This document shows positions 1-11,309 of a DNA stretch of 64,000 nucleotides, one piece after another (the stretch's first letter is position 1; each line of letters starts with the position of its first letter). The stretch covers positions 215,887,578 to 215,951,577 of the forward strand of contig NC_079147.1 of assembly GCF_945859685.1 (NCBI RefSeq), read 5' to 3'. Both the position numbers and the translations under genes were made by a program. The stretch comes from Eupeodes corollae (lineage: Eukaryota; Arthropoda; Insecta; Diptera; Syrphidae). A model generated the notes under the pieces. That model had not been told where the DNA came from. It made no database searches and saw only the letters and a list, made by a program, of their open reading frames with translations.

Positions 1-99
1 GCCATTTCTACCTACCTAAGGTGATTACTTATGTCAAAAAAAATGTCCAAAGGGGGATGATATTTATCAATAAATGTCCCGATCAAGCTTCTAGAACAA

Positions 100-345
100 G
101 AGTACTAATAGCGTCAGAAGAAAAGACTAAATCGAGAATTCGATTTTTTGAGTTTTTAATACAGCTCGTTTGTTGTAAGTCAGTAAGAAGGACTTTATCG
201 AGAAAAGACAGTTGCATTTGTGAAGAAGAAGGAGAGGCTTCAAGGCAGGATTAAAATTATCTAGAAATAAAATATTGGTGTCAGATCTGGACAAAATAAT
301 AATATAGTCTAATTCCAAGGAGAGATCGTTATAAACAGACTCCAA
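100..345 (-). pseudogene. Possible LINE endonuclease fragment
   Basis: On the minus strand a short open frame reads NDLSLELDYIIIL then SDTNILFLDNFNPALKPL. This resembles the stretch around the GDFN motif of APE-type LINE endonucleases, where a hydrophobic strand precedes GDFN and the next helix. The GDFN itself is not intact. No catalytic residue can be assigned with confidence, and downstream the frame runs to the window edge. A lysine-rich reading frame lies just upstream on the same strand, the order ORF1 then ORF2 seen in LINEs. The similarity is by eye and weak; it could be chance in AT-rich DNA. Confidence 0.28.
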
Positions 346-532
346 ACTTTTTAGAGGAATGTAAAGGTTTTAAATGAAAAAATCTTATTCTGTATCGTTA
401 TTCAATTGATAATCCAAATAAAAAAGATACAGAAGAAGAGAAATATGTATTTTTTACCACTTTGAGAAGGAAATTATTTTTGGTTTCGAGACAGCTTTGA
501 TAGGGATGAAGTTGTTTATTGGAAGCTAAATC

Positions 533-783
533 TGAGAAAACGATTTGAGGCTTATGGGGAGTTCCGGTGGAATCTGTAGGTATTGGGGTGATGTTGACAT
601 TTGTCTTTTTGATGGGGAGCGGGGGCGGGTAGAATTTCTAGCAAATTCAGAGTTTTCTCGGCTTGTTTTCTTAGACTTTTTCTTTTGTTTATCAGGTACA
701 CTTTCTGCGTTATTAACACCAGAACTTGATTGCGCGAGAATATCTTCACCTGTAGAAAAGAAAGTGGGAATAGGCTGTGCAAA
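533..783 (-). pseudogene. Lysine/serine-rich open frame, unrecognised
   Basis: The minus strand is open for about 80 codons, with composition unlike the surrounding AT-rich DNA: a basic patch (KQKKKSKKTSREN), then a proline/serine/arginine stretch (RPRSPSKRQMSTSP), then a stop. No ATG starts the frame. It is preceded by a run ending TTCTTTTCTACAG, which looks like a 3' splice acceptor. It could be the tail of a LINE ORF1 (gag-like, often basic) or a real 3' exon. I do not recognise the protein. The plus-strand frame over the same bases has no recognisable features. Confidence 0.3.
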
Positions 784-799
784 TCATTAGTCGACCACA

Positions 800-1530
800 G
801 GGTCCGAAACAGGTAAATAGAGGATTGATATTAGCACCCTCTTGGCAGTTTTTACTGTAGCAATTAATATTTTCGAAGGAGTGTTAAAATAAATAATAAT
901 AAAAAAATATAGATACAAATTTATTTAAATAAAAAATTAAAAAAAAAAAAAAACCAAGGGAAGCGCTTCAACAAAAGTCTCAATTAAATCACGCTTTTAC
1001 TTACTGGCCAACACAAGGCCTCAAAAAACAAAAGACAAAAATGTAATCAAATAAAACAAAGAAGTTGGAATCAATTTAGTCAAACAAAGAAAGTAGGGGT
1101 AAATCAAATAGGAAATAATTGTAAACAAAAAGCTCACACATGGGCATGGACATGGTAACACTTTGGAAAAAACAAAAATACTGAACACCTTACAGGGGGG
1201 AACTTTAGTTTTAAGCAAAATTCAAGAAAATTGAAATTGATTAAAGCGCTATTATAACATAATATTTCATAAAGTTAAAACAAAATAAGGTTCACTTTAT
1301 TCAGTGAAATTTAATACCACTACAAATATCGAAGCACGATTTATATAAGAAAAAAAAAAGAAAAGGTAGAGCCTATAAAAACACGACTTATAATAAGAAC
1401 CATTGCAACCACTTCATCAATACGAAACATTTACTAAAAATCCCAATTTATTTGAATTTTGGTGGAGCCTAGAGTTTGAAGCCTTACAAAACTTTTTGTT
1501 AACATTTGATACCTTTAAAAACTCGATTAC
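800..1530. other. AT-rich stretch, no gene seen
   Basis: Non-coding in appearance, with an A-run near 937-952 and scattered short A/T tracts. I see no domain, repeat or RNA gene. Confidence 0.5.
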
Positions 1531-1534
1531 TTAA

Positions 1535-3610
1535 GTGAGTTAGTTGAAGATTTTGGGTTTTTGGTCTTGAACGGAGTATCAAAAATTGGTTGCTCTGTTA
1601 TCGATTTTTGCCTAGCAAAAGGTGACTGGCTTGATATTGTAAAAGATTTCAACGTTATTCCTGCTAACTATTCATTAAATCTTGGCAATTGTGTCTCTTG
1701 TGAGTTTAAATCCCAACTAATTAATTTTCAGTTATTCAAAATTGCGATGGATTGATAAAACACAAAATCTGAATCAACATTCAATGGATCTTTCGCTATC
1801 GTTTGAGAATACAATCCATGGATCAACTTAGTCTGCAATTACAACCATAAAAGAGTCAAGAGTCAACTACTCAGCAAACAGAGGCAGTTTTTACAAGTGC
1901 AGCTGGTATGATGATGCCTGTAGAAAAAGCACAGAAATATCTTTTCAATGATTGAAACTCTTTAGGAAAACTAACAACTCAGCCTTAAAATATCTTTATC
2001 TGCAGGAAAATAATACTTATAAAAACCTATGCCTCTATATAAAAAAACAACAATATGTGCAAAAAATAGCTCTTAATATGATTCAATGCAGGGGTGCCAA
2101 GGAATTCTGGAAAATGTACGAATTTCAGGTAACCAAAACAGATTGAATGTATTTCCAATCAGTGTCGACATGATGGGATCATATTTCAAAAAAACTTACA
2201 AAATTAGATCCTAACCAATCTTACACATGTTTTGCGTTACCTTTTATTTACATCGAAGAACTAGACCCTCCGTTCTCAAAGTCAGAACTACGTTTTGTCT
2301 TAGAAAAAATGAAAAACAATAAGGCTTCGGGTTTAGATGGCATTCTAGCCGTGTTTTTGAAAAATGTTAGCTCACAATTTTTAGAACATATGTTGTTCTT
2401 AGTTAACCGAGAGTTCAACAACTAAGAAATACCGAAGAATTTCAAAGAGTCATCCATTTTGGTGATCTATATAAAAGGTCCTAAGCTCCCCAAAAACTAC
2501 AGAGGTATCTCGGATGCTACATCTTAGACTTGTACCTTGGGTTGAAACAAATAACAAAATAAGTTGTTTTCAGGCTGGGTTTCGAACTAACCTCTCTACA
2601 GTTGATCAAATTTTTACTCTAACTAATGTCGTCAAACTAATCCCTATGCTTTTTTTGTAGATTTTAAAGCTGCCTTTGATACTATGAACAGAATAATATT
2701 AATTTTCAAACTAGCAGCTGTTGGATTATCAACAAAATTTTTAAGAATATATGAAAAACTTCTTTCAAATTCAATAGCGGTATTTTCTAATGGTAGAACC
2801 TCTTCGCAGCAATTTAAGATAGAATTGTGTGTCCCGCAAGGTTGCATTTCGAGTCCTTTGCTCTTCTTACTTTTTACTAACGACATTGGAGACAGTGTTC
2901 CAGGGGGTGTATATTATGGTGATTTGCTTATGAAGGTGCTTTTATATGCGGATGACCTAGTCATTCTTACTGTTAATCCGGTAACTCTACAACTGCAAAC
3001 TATCAAACATAACCAGTATTATAACTCTTGGGATATTCAAATAAATACTTCAAAGTTGAAGATTATGGTTTTAAGATCTCATAATCAGAAATGACCGTTC
3101 TTGGAACCTTAATAACAAATGTATCAAACCGTAGGTAAAATTCCAAGTATTTGATGCAACAATTATAAGGTTACTCTGTTATGCTTATGAAGTGTCTGGT
3201 TAGGAAGTATGTGATGACTATGAAGCTATCCAGAGATATTTCTTAAAACGTGTATTTAAGGTCCCTTTAAACACACCTAACTATGCAATATATGTGGAAT
3301 CTGGACTGCCACCAATTTTCTTAAAAAATCTTAAGGCAAAGCTGGACTATATTTTCAAAGTTTAAAAGAGATGTCATAACAATCTTCAAAGAAAAGTACT
3401 CATGATTGCACTTCATCGTTGTTACACGCCGTTCAAAGATTGGCAAAAATTGGCTGCTAAATATAATACGAATTTGAATTTAACCTTCAATAACTTTGGT
3501 TCATGGAAGGATGAATTCTATGACTGCATTCCACATTCGCGTAGTACGACTAAAGACCGAAACTCTGTACTTGACAGTACGACCGAAGTTGGGCTATTGA
3601 GGGTATATTG
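1535..3610 (+). mobile_element. Decayed non-LTR retrotransposon (LINE)
   Basis: Pieces of one LINE ORF2 occur in the correct order across several frames. The endonuclease C-terminus is near 1537-1755 (CSVIDFCLAKGDWLDIVKDF, resembling the strand before the catalytic SDH, which is lost). A linker is near 1885-2146 (WYDDACRKS, then FRKTNNSALKYL). The reverse transcriptase starts near 2270 (FVLEKMKNNKASGLDG), has motif A degraded near 2660 (FVDFKAAFDT-like) and an intact YADD at 2945-2956. A C-terminal region is at 3200-3540 (YFLKRVFKVPLNTPNYAIYV). Stops and frameshifts separate the parts, so it is dead. Clade (Jockey/CR1/other) is unresolved. Its 3' end abuts a minus-strand LINE fragment. Confidence 0.8.
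2684..3094 (+). pseudogene. LINE reverse transcriptase palm fragment with YADD
   Basis: A 136-codon open stretch carries the core palm of a reverse transcriptase: VPQGCISSPLLFLLFTNDI (motif B, residues about 50-68), YADD at residues 88-91, and NSWDIQINTSKLKIMVL (motif D, residues about 113-129). The Met at 2684 is internal to the ancestral frame. The frame opens after stops around 2660 and ends at an in-frame stop, so this is the best preserved part of a dead ORF2, not a gene of its own. Confidence 0.8.
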
Positions 3611-4080
3611 AAGATCATTCATAGAAGCGCGATTATTAGGGTTGAATTGTTTAAGGGGAGGAATGCAACTGGCTATTTCCTTTAAACGATACAAGACAGC
3701 ATTGGGTTTTCGCAGCAATAAACAATGCTGTTTAGATCAGAATTTAATGAACTTTTCATATTTTGTCGTTGCAGTTCCACATTCGAAGGTTAGGGATGTG
3801 ATTCTGAAATCGAATATGAAAAGCTAAAAGTACTACAATCAGCGATACAATGTAATGGATTAGAAGAAGGGAAAGAGTGTTGGAGATAAAACGGAGCCCT
3901 GTGGCGTACCATCATCAATTTTGAAATTGGAAGACTACTGTCAGCCAAGAGGACAAGTAAGTAATATAAAGGACCGAAATCTTGTGCCTCGTCGAAGATC
4001 AATTGACGTTGCCCCAGGTTTGTAAAATTCTTTTCGATAGAACATAAAGACTTAAGCCTCAACGCAATCTATACCAATTT
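3550..4080 (-). mobile_element. LINE-F copy 1, internally deleted
   Basis: The minus strand holds the last third of the same LINE family found at 8984-11300. Shared sequence includes SCIPPLKQFNPNNRAS near the 3' end and a PLHCIADCSTFSFSYS block corresponding to FADDSTLSFSYS of the other copy (ADD changed to ADC). Relative to that copy about 400 bp is missing: the segment from the palm to the 3' domain is joined directly near 3690. Frameshifts and missense changes make it inactive. It lies between two plus-strand LINE remnants. Confidence 0.72.
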
Positions 4081-4149
4081 ATTTTGAACACCATCTCGTT
4101 CTATAAATATAGCTTCAATTTCAAAAATCTCATTCAAAGCCTCATTTCA

Positions 4150-4900
4150 CCTATCAATAGCTGAAGTTTCAAAAATCCTCCCACAAAGTGTTTTACAATA
4201 GTTTTCAATTGTTGTATGATTCTTTCGTGCTTCCCAAATGATTGGAAGAAAGCAAAAGTTATAGTTATTTGCAAAACTAGTAAAGCAACGAATAATCCTA
4301 ATAGTTATAGCCCTATCGGCTTATTAAGTACGGTTGGTAAACTATTTGAAAAGAATTCGACGATTATTAAATTATGTCGGGGTTACAAACATATACCCTA
4401 ATGAGCACTTTGGCTTTAGAGCTAGTCACTCCACAAGCCATCACAAGATGTAAAAATCAGGTCAAAAGTAACCTTAATTTAAAATTATAGACTGGTCTGG
4501 TACTTTTGGACATTGAAAAAGCTTTTGGCTTTTTGCTTTGGGTTAATTTACAAACTTATGATGTTTGGTTTTCCGACGTATCTATTTAAATTAATAAAAA
4601 GTATTTTATAAAACAGAAAGTTTGCTGCATACGTAGGCTCTATTCTTTATGATATAGTTATTGCAGATCTGTGCTAGGAACCCATACTTTTCAACGTTTA
4701 TCTGTTCAACCTGCCACCTTTGGAGGCAAACACTAAATGTGCTATGTTTGCTGACGACATAGCACTTTTTTCGTCTAGCCTATTGCCTCAATGTGCTCCC
4801 ACTAGTCTACAATGCTCACTTAATACCCTACAAAACTAAGTTCATAAGTGGAAAATCAAGGTCAATGCTCAAAAATCGCAAGCTATATAGTTTTCTCAGC
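4150..4900 (+). mobile_element. Decayed LINE reverse transcriptase with FADD
   Basis: Reverse-transcriptase order is readable through several frames. FPNDWKKAKVIVICK then NPNSYSPIGLLSTVGKLFEK (fingers, normally YRPISLLS) is at 4228-4353; LDIEKAF, motif A, is near 4507; FADDIALFSSS lies near 4746-4780, followed by KWKIKVNAQKSQAI (motif D). It is a different family from the element at 1535-3610, as the residues around ADD differ. There are many stops. It is most like Jockey-type elements, but clade is not certain. Confidence 0.72.
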
Positions 4901-7320
4901 GAAGAAAATCAAATTTTTACATCTTTTTTTTCAAAAAATTCTTAAAATCAAACATTTTCTCGCTGATGTAATCTTCAATATCTACAAAAGTGAAGATTTT
5001 GCTCTTTATTACTGAACCCTCCTTTCATTTGTTTTCTTAACAAAATTTATTCATTTATTTATTTATTGTTGGTCTATAAGCTCCTGCATTGAAACATTAT
5101 TCCTTGAAGAACTGTGACCATTTAAGCTTGCCAAAAATTCAAAAACTCCACCTGATGTCTTCATCTTAAGTCAACCACTAGCACCAACATCGCCAGTCGC
5201 CGTAACGCTACCATTGCCATCACTTACGACACTGCTTAAAACATTAACCAAAACCGAAATGAATAGAATCAAAAGCATTTGATTTATATTCTCCACGTTC
5301 TAGAAATTTCAAATCCTCTATAAAATACTTGAGCCATTTGTCGTCTACCTTTTGATCACCCAATTGCATTGGCAATTTGACTCAATTTACATACCCATCA
5401 CTAGTTTGTTGGTAAGGTATGTATACTCATATATAGCGTGACCTTATATCACAGGAGCTCTAGAGGCAAAGACCTAACCAAGACCTAATAAAAAGTAAAA
5501 AGTAAAAAAAAAAAAAAATCAAGACCAAAAATGACAAATGTAAGTTGTGCTTAATTTAAAATGGAAATCTCTCTTCCCTGAGTATAGCATGATGCTGATA
5601 ACTATCATTCTCTCACTATATGGTCCTTGGAGTGGTATGGTATGGGTATCGTCATCATCATCGTCGTCGTAGTCGTTCATAAACGAATTGAAAGGGTTGC
5701 GGTTGCAAAACGAAAGTCGAAGAGGGGGGTTGATAGCTTTCCCCAAGAATAATAACATTTCTCTCGCCTGCCTGTTCCTGTGCATATTCCTGAATAAAAA
5801 CAAGGGCATTCCAAGAAATTACCATTCAGACCATGAGCCGTTGTGATGAATCGATATAATTTATACTGCGGAATTATTCCGGCTCTTTCGTCTTTGTGTG
5901 TGATAGTGATTGTATGCAATATACTCGTAATGCAAGTAAAAGACATCCCCAACCCCAACCCCCAATCGCTGTCGTCATCGTCATCGTCGTCGTTGTCGGT
6001 GGAAATGTAAAAAGCAGTTATGCAGGATTTTGCTGTCCTTTCTCCAATATAGTTTATCTAGATGCTAGAATCTAGTCCTTGTCTTCTTGTTTTAAAAAGA
6101 AGAGAGAGTTGAAATGTCATCTTGATAATTTTAAGGTTATGGGTTAAATAAAAGCTGATGTTTTCCAAAGAAAATGCTTTGTTAAGATAGCATCTATTCT
6201 ATATCTCTGAAAGTGTATTTTATACAAAATGCATATCAAATCTTCTTCTATATAAATATACATCTAACCTATACAATTACCTATTATATAACTACAAACA
6301 TACGAGTATGTATGTATGAATGTATAGAGTATACAAGTAATTTGAATATCAATGTTATGTGTCGCTTCTCGGTACATTAATGTTCTCTCACATATTCTAT
6401 GTTATGTTGTGTTTTGTGTATGTATTTTTGTCGTTGTGAATTGCAAACACTTAAGTTTATGTCTTATTTAATAATTTGCTTAACATCATCCTGGAGGATG
6501 ATTATCCGAAATCTCTGTTTTGCTCTCAAATTCGATCAGCATGATAAAATAAATGTTTATTCCATGAGAATGTCACTTATGTGCATAACAGACATTCATT
6601 CATATCCTCATCCACACATCCTCATCTTCATCCTTAATCTCAACCTCAACCCTCTTCGCCCTTACCTCCTTCTCAAATCATAACACTTATATTCGTGTTG
6701 AAAACATCAGTTGTTGTGTCTCATGTTAGTAGAGTAGGTAGGGAAGAAAGCGGCAAGACAAATTCAATAGAAGATGAAAAATTCAATGTATTTTCCAAAA
6801 TGCGTGGCAATCACTTTCATTATAAAAGGATACGTAGACGCGTGTGTATTGAATATTGTTTTCATGTACACTCAGGCGTATACGCAACATATTTCTTTTT
6901 CTATTTTATTTTTACTGTTTCTGTTTCTTGTCATTTGGTGGTTATGATTCTTAATGACTTGAGATTTCTAAATAACAAGATAAACTTGAAATTTCAAAAC
7001 CTTTTTTTTAAGTATGCATGCATAACATACCGATATTGAATTTTCAATATATATACATTCGATATTTTGGGATGGACATAAATTTTTATTGAAAAAATGG
7101 GTTCGAGGAAGATGCTCATTTTTGTTTTTCAATAGGTTTCGTGATAAGAAGAATATATGAACTTAAATGTACAAAATAACATCCGTAAGATACTATTTCA
7201 TGTAAATTACAGAGAATATTCTTACTAAATGCCTAATAAGTCAAAAACACGAGAACTTTATAAGTCTTATCACAGTATGTTTCTCGAGATCACAGATTTC
7301 ATCTCGTCTGGATCTTGTTT
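4901..7320. other. No gene recognised; low-complexity patches
   Basis: This 2.4-kb stretch has TTTA runs near 5050, (TCATCG/TCGTCG)-type trinucleotide patches at 5650-5677 and 5970-6000, and TATG-rich microsatellite near 6300-6330. The short open frames here have no domain I recognise. It may be unique host intergenic or intronic DNA. Confidence 0.45.
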
Positions 7321-7419
7321 CGTTCTCAGAATAAGTCTCAGTAAAGTAAGTAGAAGGCCTGTGTTGCCTTCTACGCCTGCAGCAAAACTTTCGGCAAAAA
7401 GTGGGGACTTCAGTCGAAG

Positions 7420-7698
7420 ATGATTTTATGGACGTACACAGCCGTAGTACGTATAATCTTAACATATGGTTCGATTGTGTGGTGGCCTGTTCTTAGCAAA
7501 GCCTATAATATTGATAAGCTAAAGAAGGTTCAGAGAACAGCTTGCGTTGGCACCACAGGGGCCATGCGTACTTGCCCAACGGACGCCTTAAACGTTATTT
7601 TCGATCTTCTACCAACCGACCTTTTTATTAAATACATAGTTTCCTGCCGCTATTATGCTGAAAGAATCAAACAGCTGGTTGTCAAAACCTTATGGTAA
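7420..7698 (+). pseudogene. LINE reverse transcriptase C-terminal region
   Basis: A 92-codon open stretch follows the RT palm in this LINE class: MILWTYTAVVRIILTYGSIV, then a basic/hydrophobic helix (KAYNIDKLKKVQRTACVG) and GAMRTCPTDALNVIFDLLP. The pattern (tyrosine-rich VR..L.YG...W, then L...QR...) is standard for LINE C-terminal thumb regions. It continues toward the RNase H through a frameshift near 7670-7700. Confidence 0.75.
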
Positions 7699-7839
7699 CA
7701 GCAACACTACGAAATTGATTCCCTCAGATATTATCTCGGTAGACACTGACTACTGCACTCCTACTTTGAGCCTTAGTAAGAGTTTTAAGGTTATTTTTCC
7801 ATCCAGAGAAGATTGGGAGGATGACATCGTGTCGATAGG

Positions 7840-8260
7840 TTTCGACACAACATCTTTACTGAAGGCTCAATAATGGAGTGCGGAGTTGGTTCTGCGATCT
7901 TTTCTAATTCCCTAAATGTAGCCAAATCCTGTAGGCTTTCTGACTTTGCTAGCGTTTTTCAGGCTGAACTGCTGGCATTAAGGGAGGCATGTAAGATATT
8001 TAAACAAAACCCAAACCAAAACCGAAATGCGGCTATCTTTACAGACAGTCAGGCAGCTGTCAAAGCCATTAACTCGGCCACATCCTCATCTAAATTGGTC
8101 CAGCAATGTCGCGCTGAGCAGTAACACCTGAGTTGGGTTCCGGGCCATAGTGGTATCGTGGGAAATGAACGGGCTGACGAGCTAGCCAGGCAAGGATCGG
8201 CCCTTCATAGCTCACTTGCGGAAATGGTTAACATTCCTCTTGGTGCTATGAAGGGTAAAA
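7840..8260 (+). pseudogene. RNase H domain of the LINE
   Basis: RNase H catalytic positions are visible. IFTEGSIMECGVGSA sits where FTDGS is usual, so the first Asp is Glu here. FQAELLALREAC carries the Glu. AAIFTDSQAAVKAI carries the second Asp. After a stop near 8122, WVPGHSGIVGNERADELARQ carries the His and last Asp. The domain removes the RNA strand from the RNA-DNA hybrid during element copying. The first-Asp change and the in-frame stop at 8122 indicate loss of function. Confidence 0.8.
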
Positions 8261-8690
8261 TCTTTTATATCTACCAAACTGAATCAAACCGAAGGTGGAG
8301 CAATTTTGCGGTTTGTACCGGACATTGGCCTATAGGAGTTCATGCAGAGAAGTTGGGTATCTCCTACAACACCTTTTGCCGTATTGTAGCGACCAAAGAG
8401 AAAGTGAAAAGATAATCCATTTCCTCTTCAAATGTCCTGCTTTGGCAAACACTAGAAAGAAATGCTTTGGAAAAGCATTCTTTCACGAACTTGATGAGCT
8501 ATCTGAGACAAAAATTAGAGACCTAATCTTTTTTTTCAATGCATAATCGCTATGAAGCTTGTCTATAAATCTATCCCTTTCAATCAAAGGTCAAACGAGT
8601 TTTTGGTATCAAAACGGCGCGGCGCACTACAGCACTAATTGGATCTCAGGCTAGGTTGCCTTGAGATCGCCATTTAAACCTACCAAAGTA

Positions 8691-8983
8691 AGTATTTTAA
8701 AGTATTTGTATCAAATATTCACTCTTCTTCATCAAAGAATAAAGAAAAATTCTGTAAAGTAAGCACAAGTGTTTGCAGAACTAAAACATGAGACTCACAG
8801 GGTTAAAAAAACTCGAAGTCACTGAGTAATAAAGGAAGTAATTTCTCAAAATTATGCAACTTGTTTGAAAAAGTAGACTGCACAGTCAACCTCCAGCTCC
8901 ATACATATTATTATTGTATATATTGTCTCATTAGTGTTTTTAGCTCTTATTTTGTGTATTGAATTGTATTAATTTATTTAGTT
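8691..8983. other. AT-rich spacer between two LINEs
   Basis: This is a short non-coding interval after the 3' UTR of the upstream LINE and before the 3' end of the minus-strand LINE-F copy. I see nothing functional. Confidence 0.45.
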
Positions 8984-9241
8984 TTAAGACCGAATCCTTG
9001 TAATTGACATTACAACGAATTTGGGCTCGAGGGTATATTGATGAGCATTCTTAGAAGCGCGAGTATTCCGGTTAAACTGTTTGAGGGGCGGAATGCAACT
9101 GGATATTTCTCTAGTGCATAAACGGCTAATAACGGATGAGACACGAAACATTTCATGGATGTTCAAGAGACGTAAATGATCCTATGATGGAAATATCACC
9201 AATCAATCTAAATGCTCTACGTTCAATACTGTCCAAGAGGC

Positions 9242-9526
9242 TTAAGTAAGTTGCAGGAGCACCAGCACAGATATTGGAGTTATACTCAAGCTTTGGCGTA
9301 TATAAGTCTTGTAGATAACAGCCAGTTCAGAGGGGAAGATGCATTGCCTTAGAAAACGCAAACATCTTGCGGCATTTTTGGCGACATCGCGTATGTGATC
9401 GTTCCACAAACGGTGGTTGGTGATACACATACCGAGAATATCGAGATGCTCAGTTTCTTCGATGCAAGTGCCGTTTATATATAATGGCAGGGGGGTATAT
9501 TTAGCTTTAACGATGCAAGACAGCAT
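9242..9526 (-). pseudogene. LINE-F post-palm region
   Basis: This 94-codon frame follows the RT palm on the minus strand: PLPLYINGTCIEETEHLDIL (the beta strands after motif D), GMCITNHRLWNDHIRDVAKN, ARCLRFLRQCIFPSELAVIY and KTYIRQSL. The pattern G..I...L.W..H I..VAK.A...L..L R.....P..L...YK.YIRP is characteristic of CR1/Jockey-type elements. It is frameshifted relative to the palm segment immediately upstream. Confidence 0.78.
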
Positions 9527-9815
9527 TGCGTTTTAAAGCATGAAATTCCACGCGGTTTCTTATTCCCCATTGTACAATGCTGTTTAGGTCGGAATTTAAT
9601 TTTTGTCGTTGCAGTTCCACATCCGAAGAAGAGGAGTGTGAATCTGAAAACGAATATGAAAAGCTAAGAGTACTATCGTCAGCGAAACAATGTATTGGAT
9701 TAAAAGTTGCAGACAGGAGATCATTGATAAAAATGAGAAAGAGTGTTGGAGATAGAGCAGAGCCCTGGGGCGCACCAGCATTTATTTTGTGGTTTTCAGA
9801 TTTAAATCCATCCAA
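9507..9815 (-). pseudogene. LINE-F reverse transcriptase palm (FADD)
   Basis: A 102-codon frame on the minus strand contains NAGAPQGSALSPTLFLIFIN (motif B), then HCFADDSTLSFSYSFSDS (motif C, catalytic Asp pair intact), then LNSDLNSIVQWGIRNRVEFH (motif D region). It is the continuation of the fingers/palm frame at 9863-10417 after a frameshift. Confidence 0.82.
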
Positions 9816-9862
9816 TACAACTTGTATTGGAGGGATTCATGAAAACCGAAAGTATGCATTTT

Positions 9863-10417
9863 CTATAAGAGAGCAAGATGCCAGACTTCATCAAATGTCT
9901 TTGAAATATCAATTGCAATAATCTTATTTTCTCCAAAATGATGTAAAAACTTGTTCCACTGATCAGTGAGATGAACCATGAGATGACCAGTGGACCTATT
10001 GCTACGAAAGCCGTATTGTCGGTCATTAAGAAGCTTTCGATTTTCGAGATAATTCTTGACATGAAAATTGATCAGCGTTTGTATGACCTTGGAAAGAAGG
10101 GACGTAAGCGCAATCGGTCGGTATTTAGACGGTAAGGAAGATTCGCCTTTTTTGGAATAGGCTGGACAAATGCGGTTTTCCATTCGTTTGGAAAGAGAAC
10201 TGGGGAGTAGGACAGATAAAAAGCTTACGAAGTGGTTTTCCAGCGTTGAAGAACTCCTCTTCAGAACAATAGCGGGGATATTATCTGGACCAGCGGATTT
10301 ATATATGTTAAGATCTTTTAGGACTCTCGCTACAGTACGAGTGAGGTAATAGATTGGCTTAATAGAATCATGCAAACTGGCTAGCAAAGAGATTAGCTTT
10401 CTCGAAAGAGCCAACAA
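9863..10417 (-). pseudogene. LINE-F reverse transcriptase fingers/palm
   Basis: The 184-codon open frame has RT motifs 0-A: VLKDLNIYKSAGPDNIPAIV (KA.GPD), YRPIALTSLLSKVIQTLI, then DRQYGFRSNRSTGHLMVHL (QYGFR) and IIAIDISKTFDEVW (motif A, with the catalytic Asp in AIDIS). An intact palm normally follows at once, and here it continues in another frame. The first Met is internal to the ancestral ORF2. It is one of the longer undisturbed TE frames in the window. Confidence 0.85.
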
Positions 10418-10944
10418 GTGGCAAGTGGAGTATCATTCATAATGAGCGTAGGAACCGAGGAAGAGGAAGAATTCCTCATATTATTTACAAATGACCAACA
10501 AAATTTACTGTCTTTGGGAAATTCGAATATTTTCTGCCGTAATTTTTGATCATGTAAACATTTGATCCGTCGAATATGAACGTTGCAGGCCTTCCTGGCT
10601 TGTTTGAACTTTTTCCGACTTTCCTCAACACGGTTGGCTTTATAGCAACAGAAATTTATCTCTTTGACCCTAATACCTCTTTACAGCTTGCATCGAACCA
10701 TGCGTTTAGGTTTGATGCTTTTAACCCTATTCGGGATAAAAGGTCTCATTCCCAGGAGAATCAAACTTATGATAATATCAGCGCTGGCGTCAACGTCACT
10801 ATCGAGGAAGCATAGTGACCAGTTAAAGATCCTGAAGTAATTATTGAGACCGTCCCAGTTGGCCAGTCGTATTGCCAAACCGTTCTCTTAGGAGCTCTTT
10901 CTTTAACTGAAGTGTTTTTAGACGAGAAATTTGCAGATATGACA

Positions 10945-11270
10945 CAATAGTCAGATGTTCCTAGGGGAGATAAACACTAATAGTATACTTACCAGGGTCA
11001 GAGGTAGGAAACAAGCCAAGAGTGTTTTCTGCTTGACCTACTACCTCCGATATTCTAGTGGGTTCGTTGACAAGCTTAGTTAGATGGTTCAACTCAGCGA
11101 AGATCTCAGCACACACCCCCTTCTGGTGTTTTCGGGTTCGAATATTGAAACCATAAAGAATTGTGTACATTGAAATCGCCCGTTACAACGATTTCAATGC
11201 GAGGATAGGACGAAACAATTCTTTAGATGGAATCAGACAAAGCATCAAACTCACGAGAAGTTGACACTCT
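10945..11270 (-). pseudogene. LINE-F endonuclease fragment
   Basis: On the minus strand REFDALSDSI, then IVVTGDFNVHNSLWF (GDFN, an APE-type endonuclease hallmark), then CAEIFAELNHLTKLVNEPTR and a degraded C-terminal LGTSDHCIVSY near 10960-10925 (SDH catalytic motif retained) are readable across two frames. The endonuclease nicks the target DNA during LINE insertion. It belongs to the same element as the RT downstream on this strand. Confidence 0.75.
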
Positions 11271-11309
11271 CTATATTGGGGCTTCAATAAAAAAAAAAGC
11301 AATAGTGAA

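Larger units (their letters stand above)
7330..8690 (+). mobile_element. 3' half of an RNase H-bearing LINE (I/LOA group)
   Basis: The order is: post-palm reverse-transcriptase region (FGKKWGLQSKMILWTYTAVV near 7390, then LTYGSIVWWPVLSKA), a spacer, an RNase H domain (about 7840-8200), a C-terminal zinc-knuckle-like region (ESEKIIHFLFKCPALANTR near 8400-8450), and a 3' UTR. Non-LTR elements carrying RNase H after reverse transcriptase belong to the I, LOA or R1-related groups; I favour I/LOA from the VPGHSGIVGNERADELARQG block. The copy is 5' truncated before the RT palm and frameshifted at least three times. Confidence 0.82.
8984..11300 (-). mobile_element. LINE-F copy 2, nearly complete ORF2
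   Basis: Read on the minus strand, the element begins near 11290 with an endonuclease (IVVTGDFNVHNS near 11190-11160), continues through the linker, and has a reverse transcriptase from about 10417 to 9500 with FADDSTLSFSYSFSDSHSS near the active site. It ends with RLCTREISSCIPPLKQFNRN near 9110. It is the fullest member of a family with three copies here (3550-4080, 8984-11300, 20031-20320), all on the minus strand. Several frameshifts make it inactive. The FADDSTL signature and the 3' domain suggest the Jockey/CR1 group; exact clade is unresolved. Confidence 0.85.

Noticed and set aside
6399..7039. Two plus-strand frames of 94 and 114 codons
   Set aside because: One is low-complexity (repeated CATCCTCATCC-type bases) and the other AT-rich; neither has a recognisable domain.
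10576..10815. 79-codon plus-strand frame
   Set aside because: It overlaps the linker of minus-strand LINE-F copy 2 and has no family resemblance.
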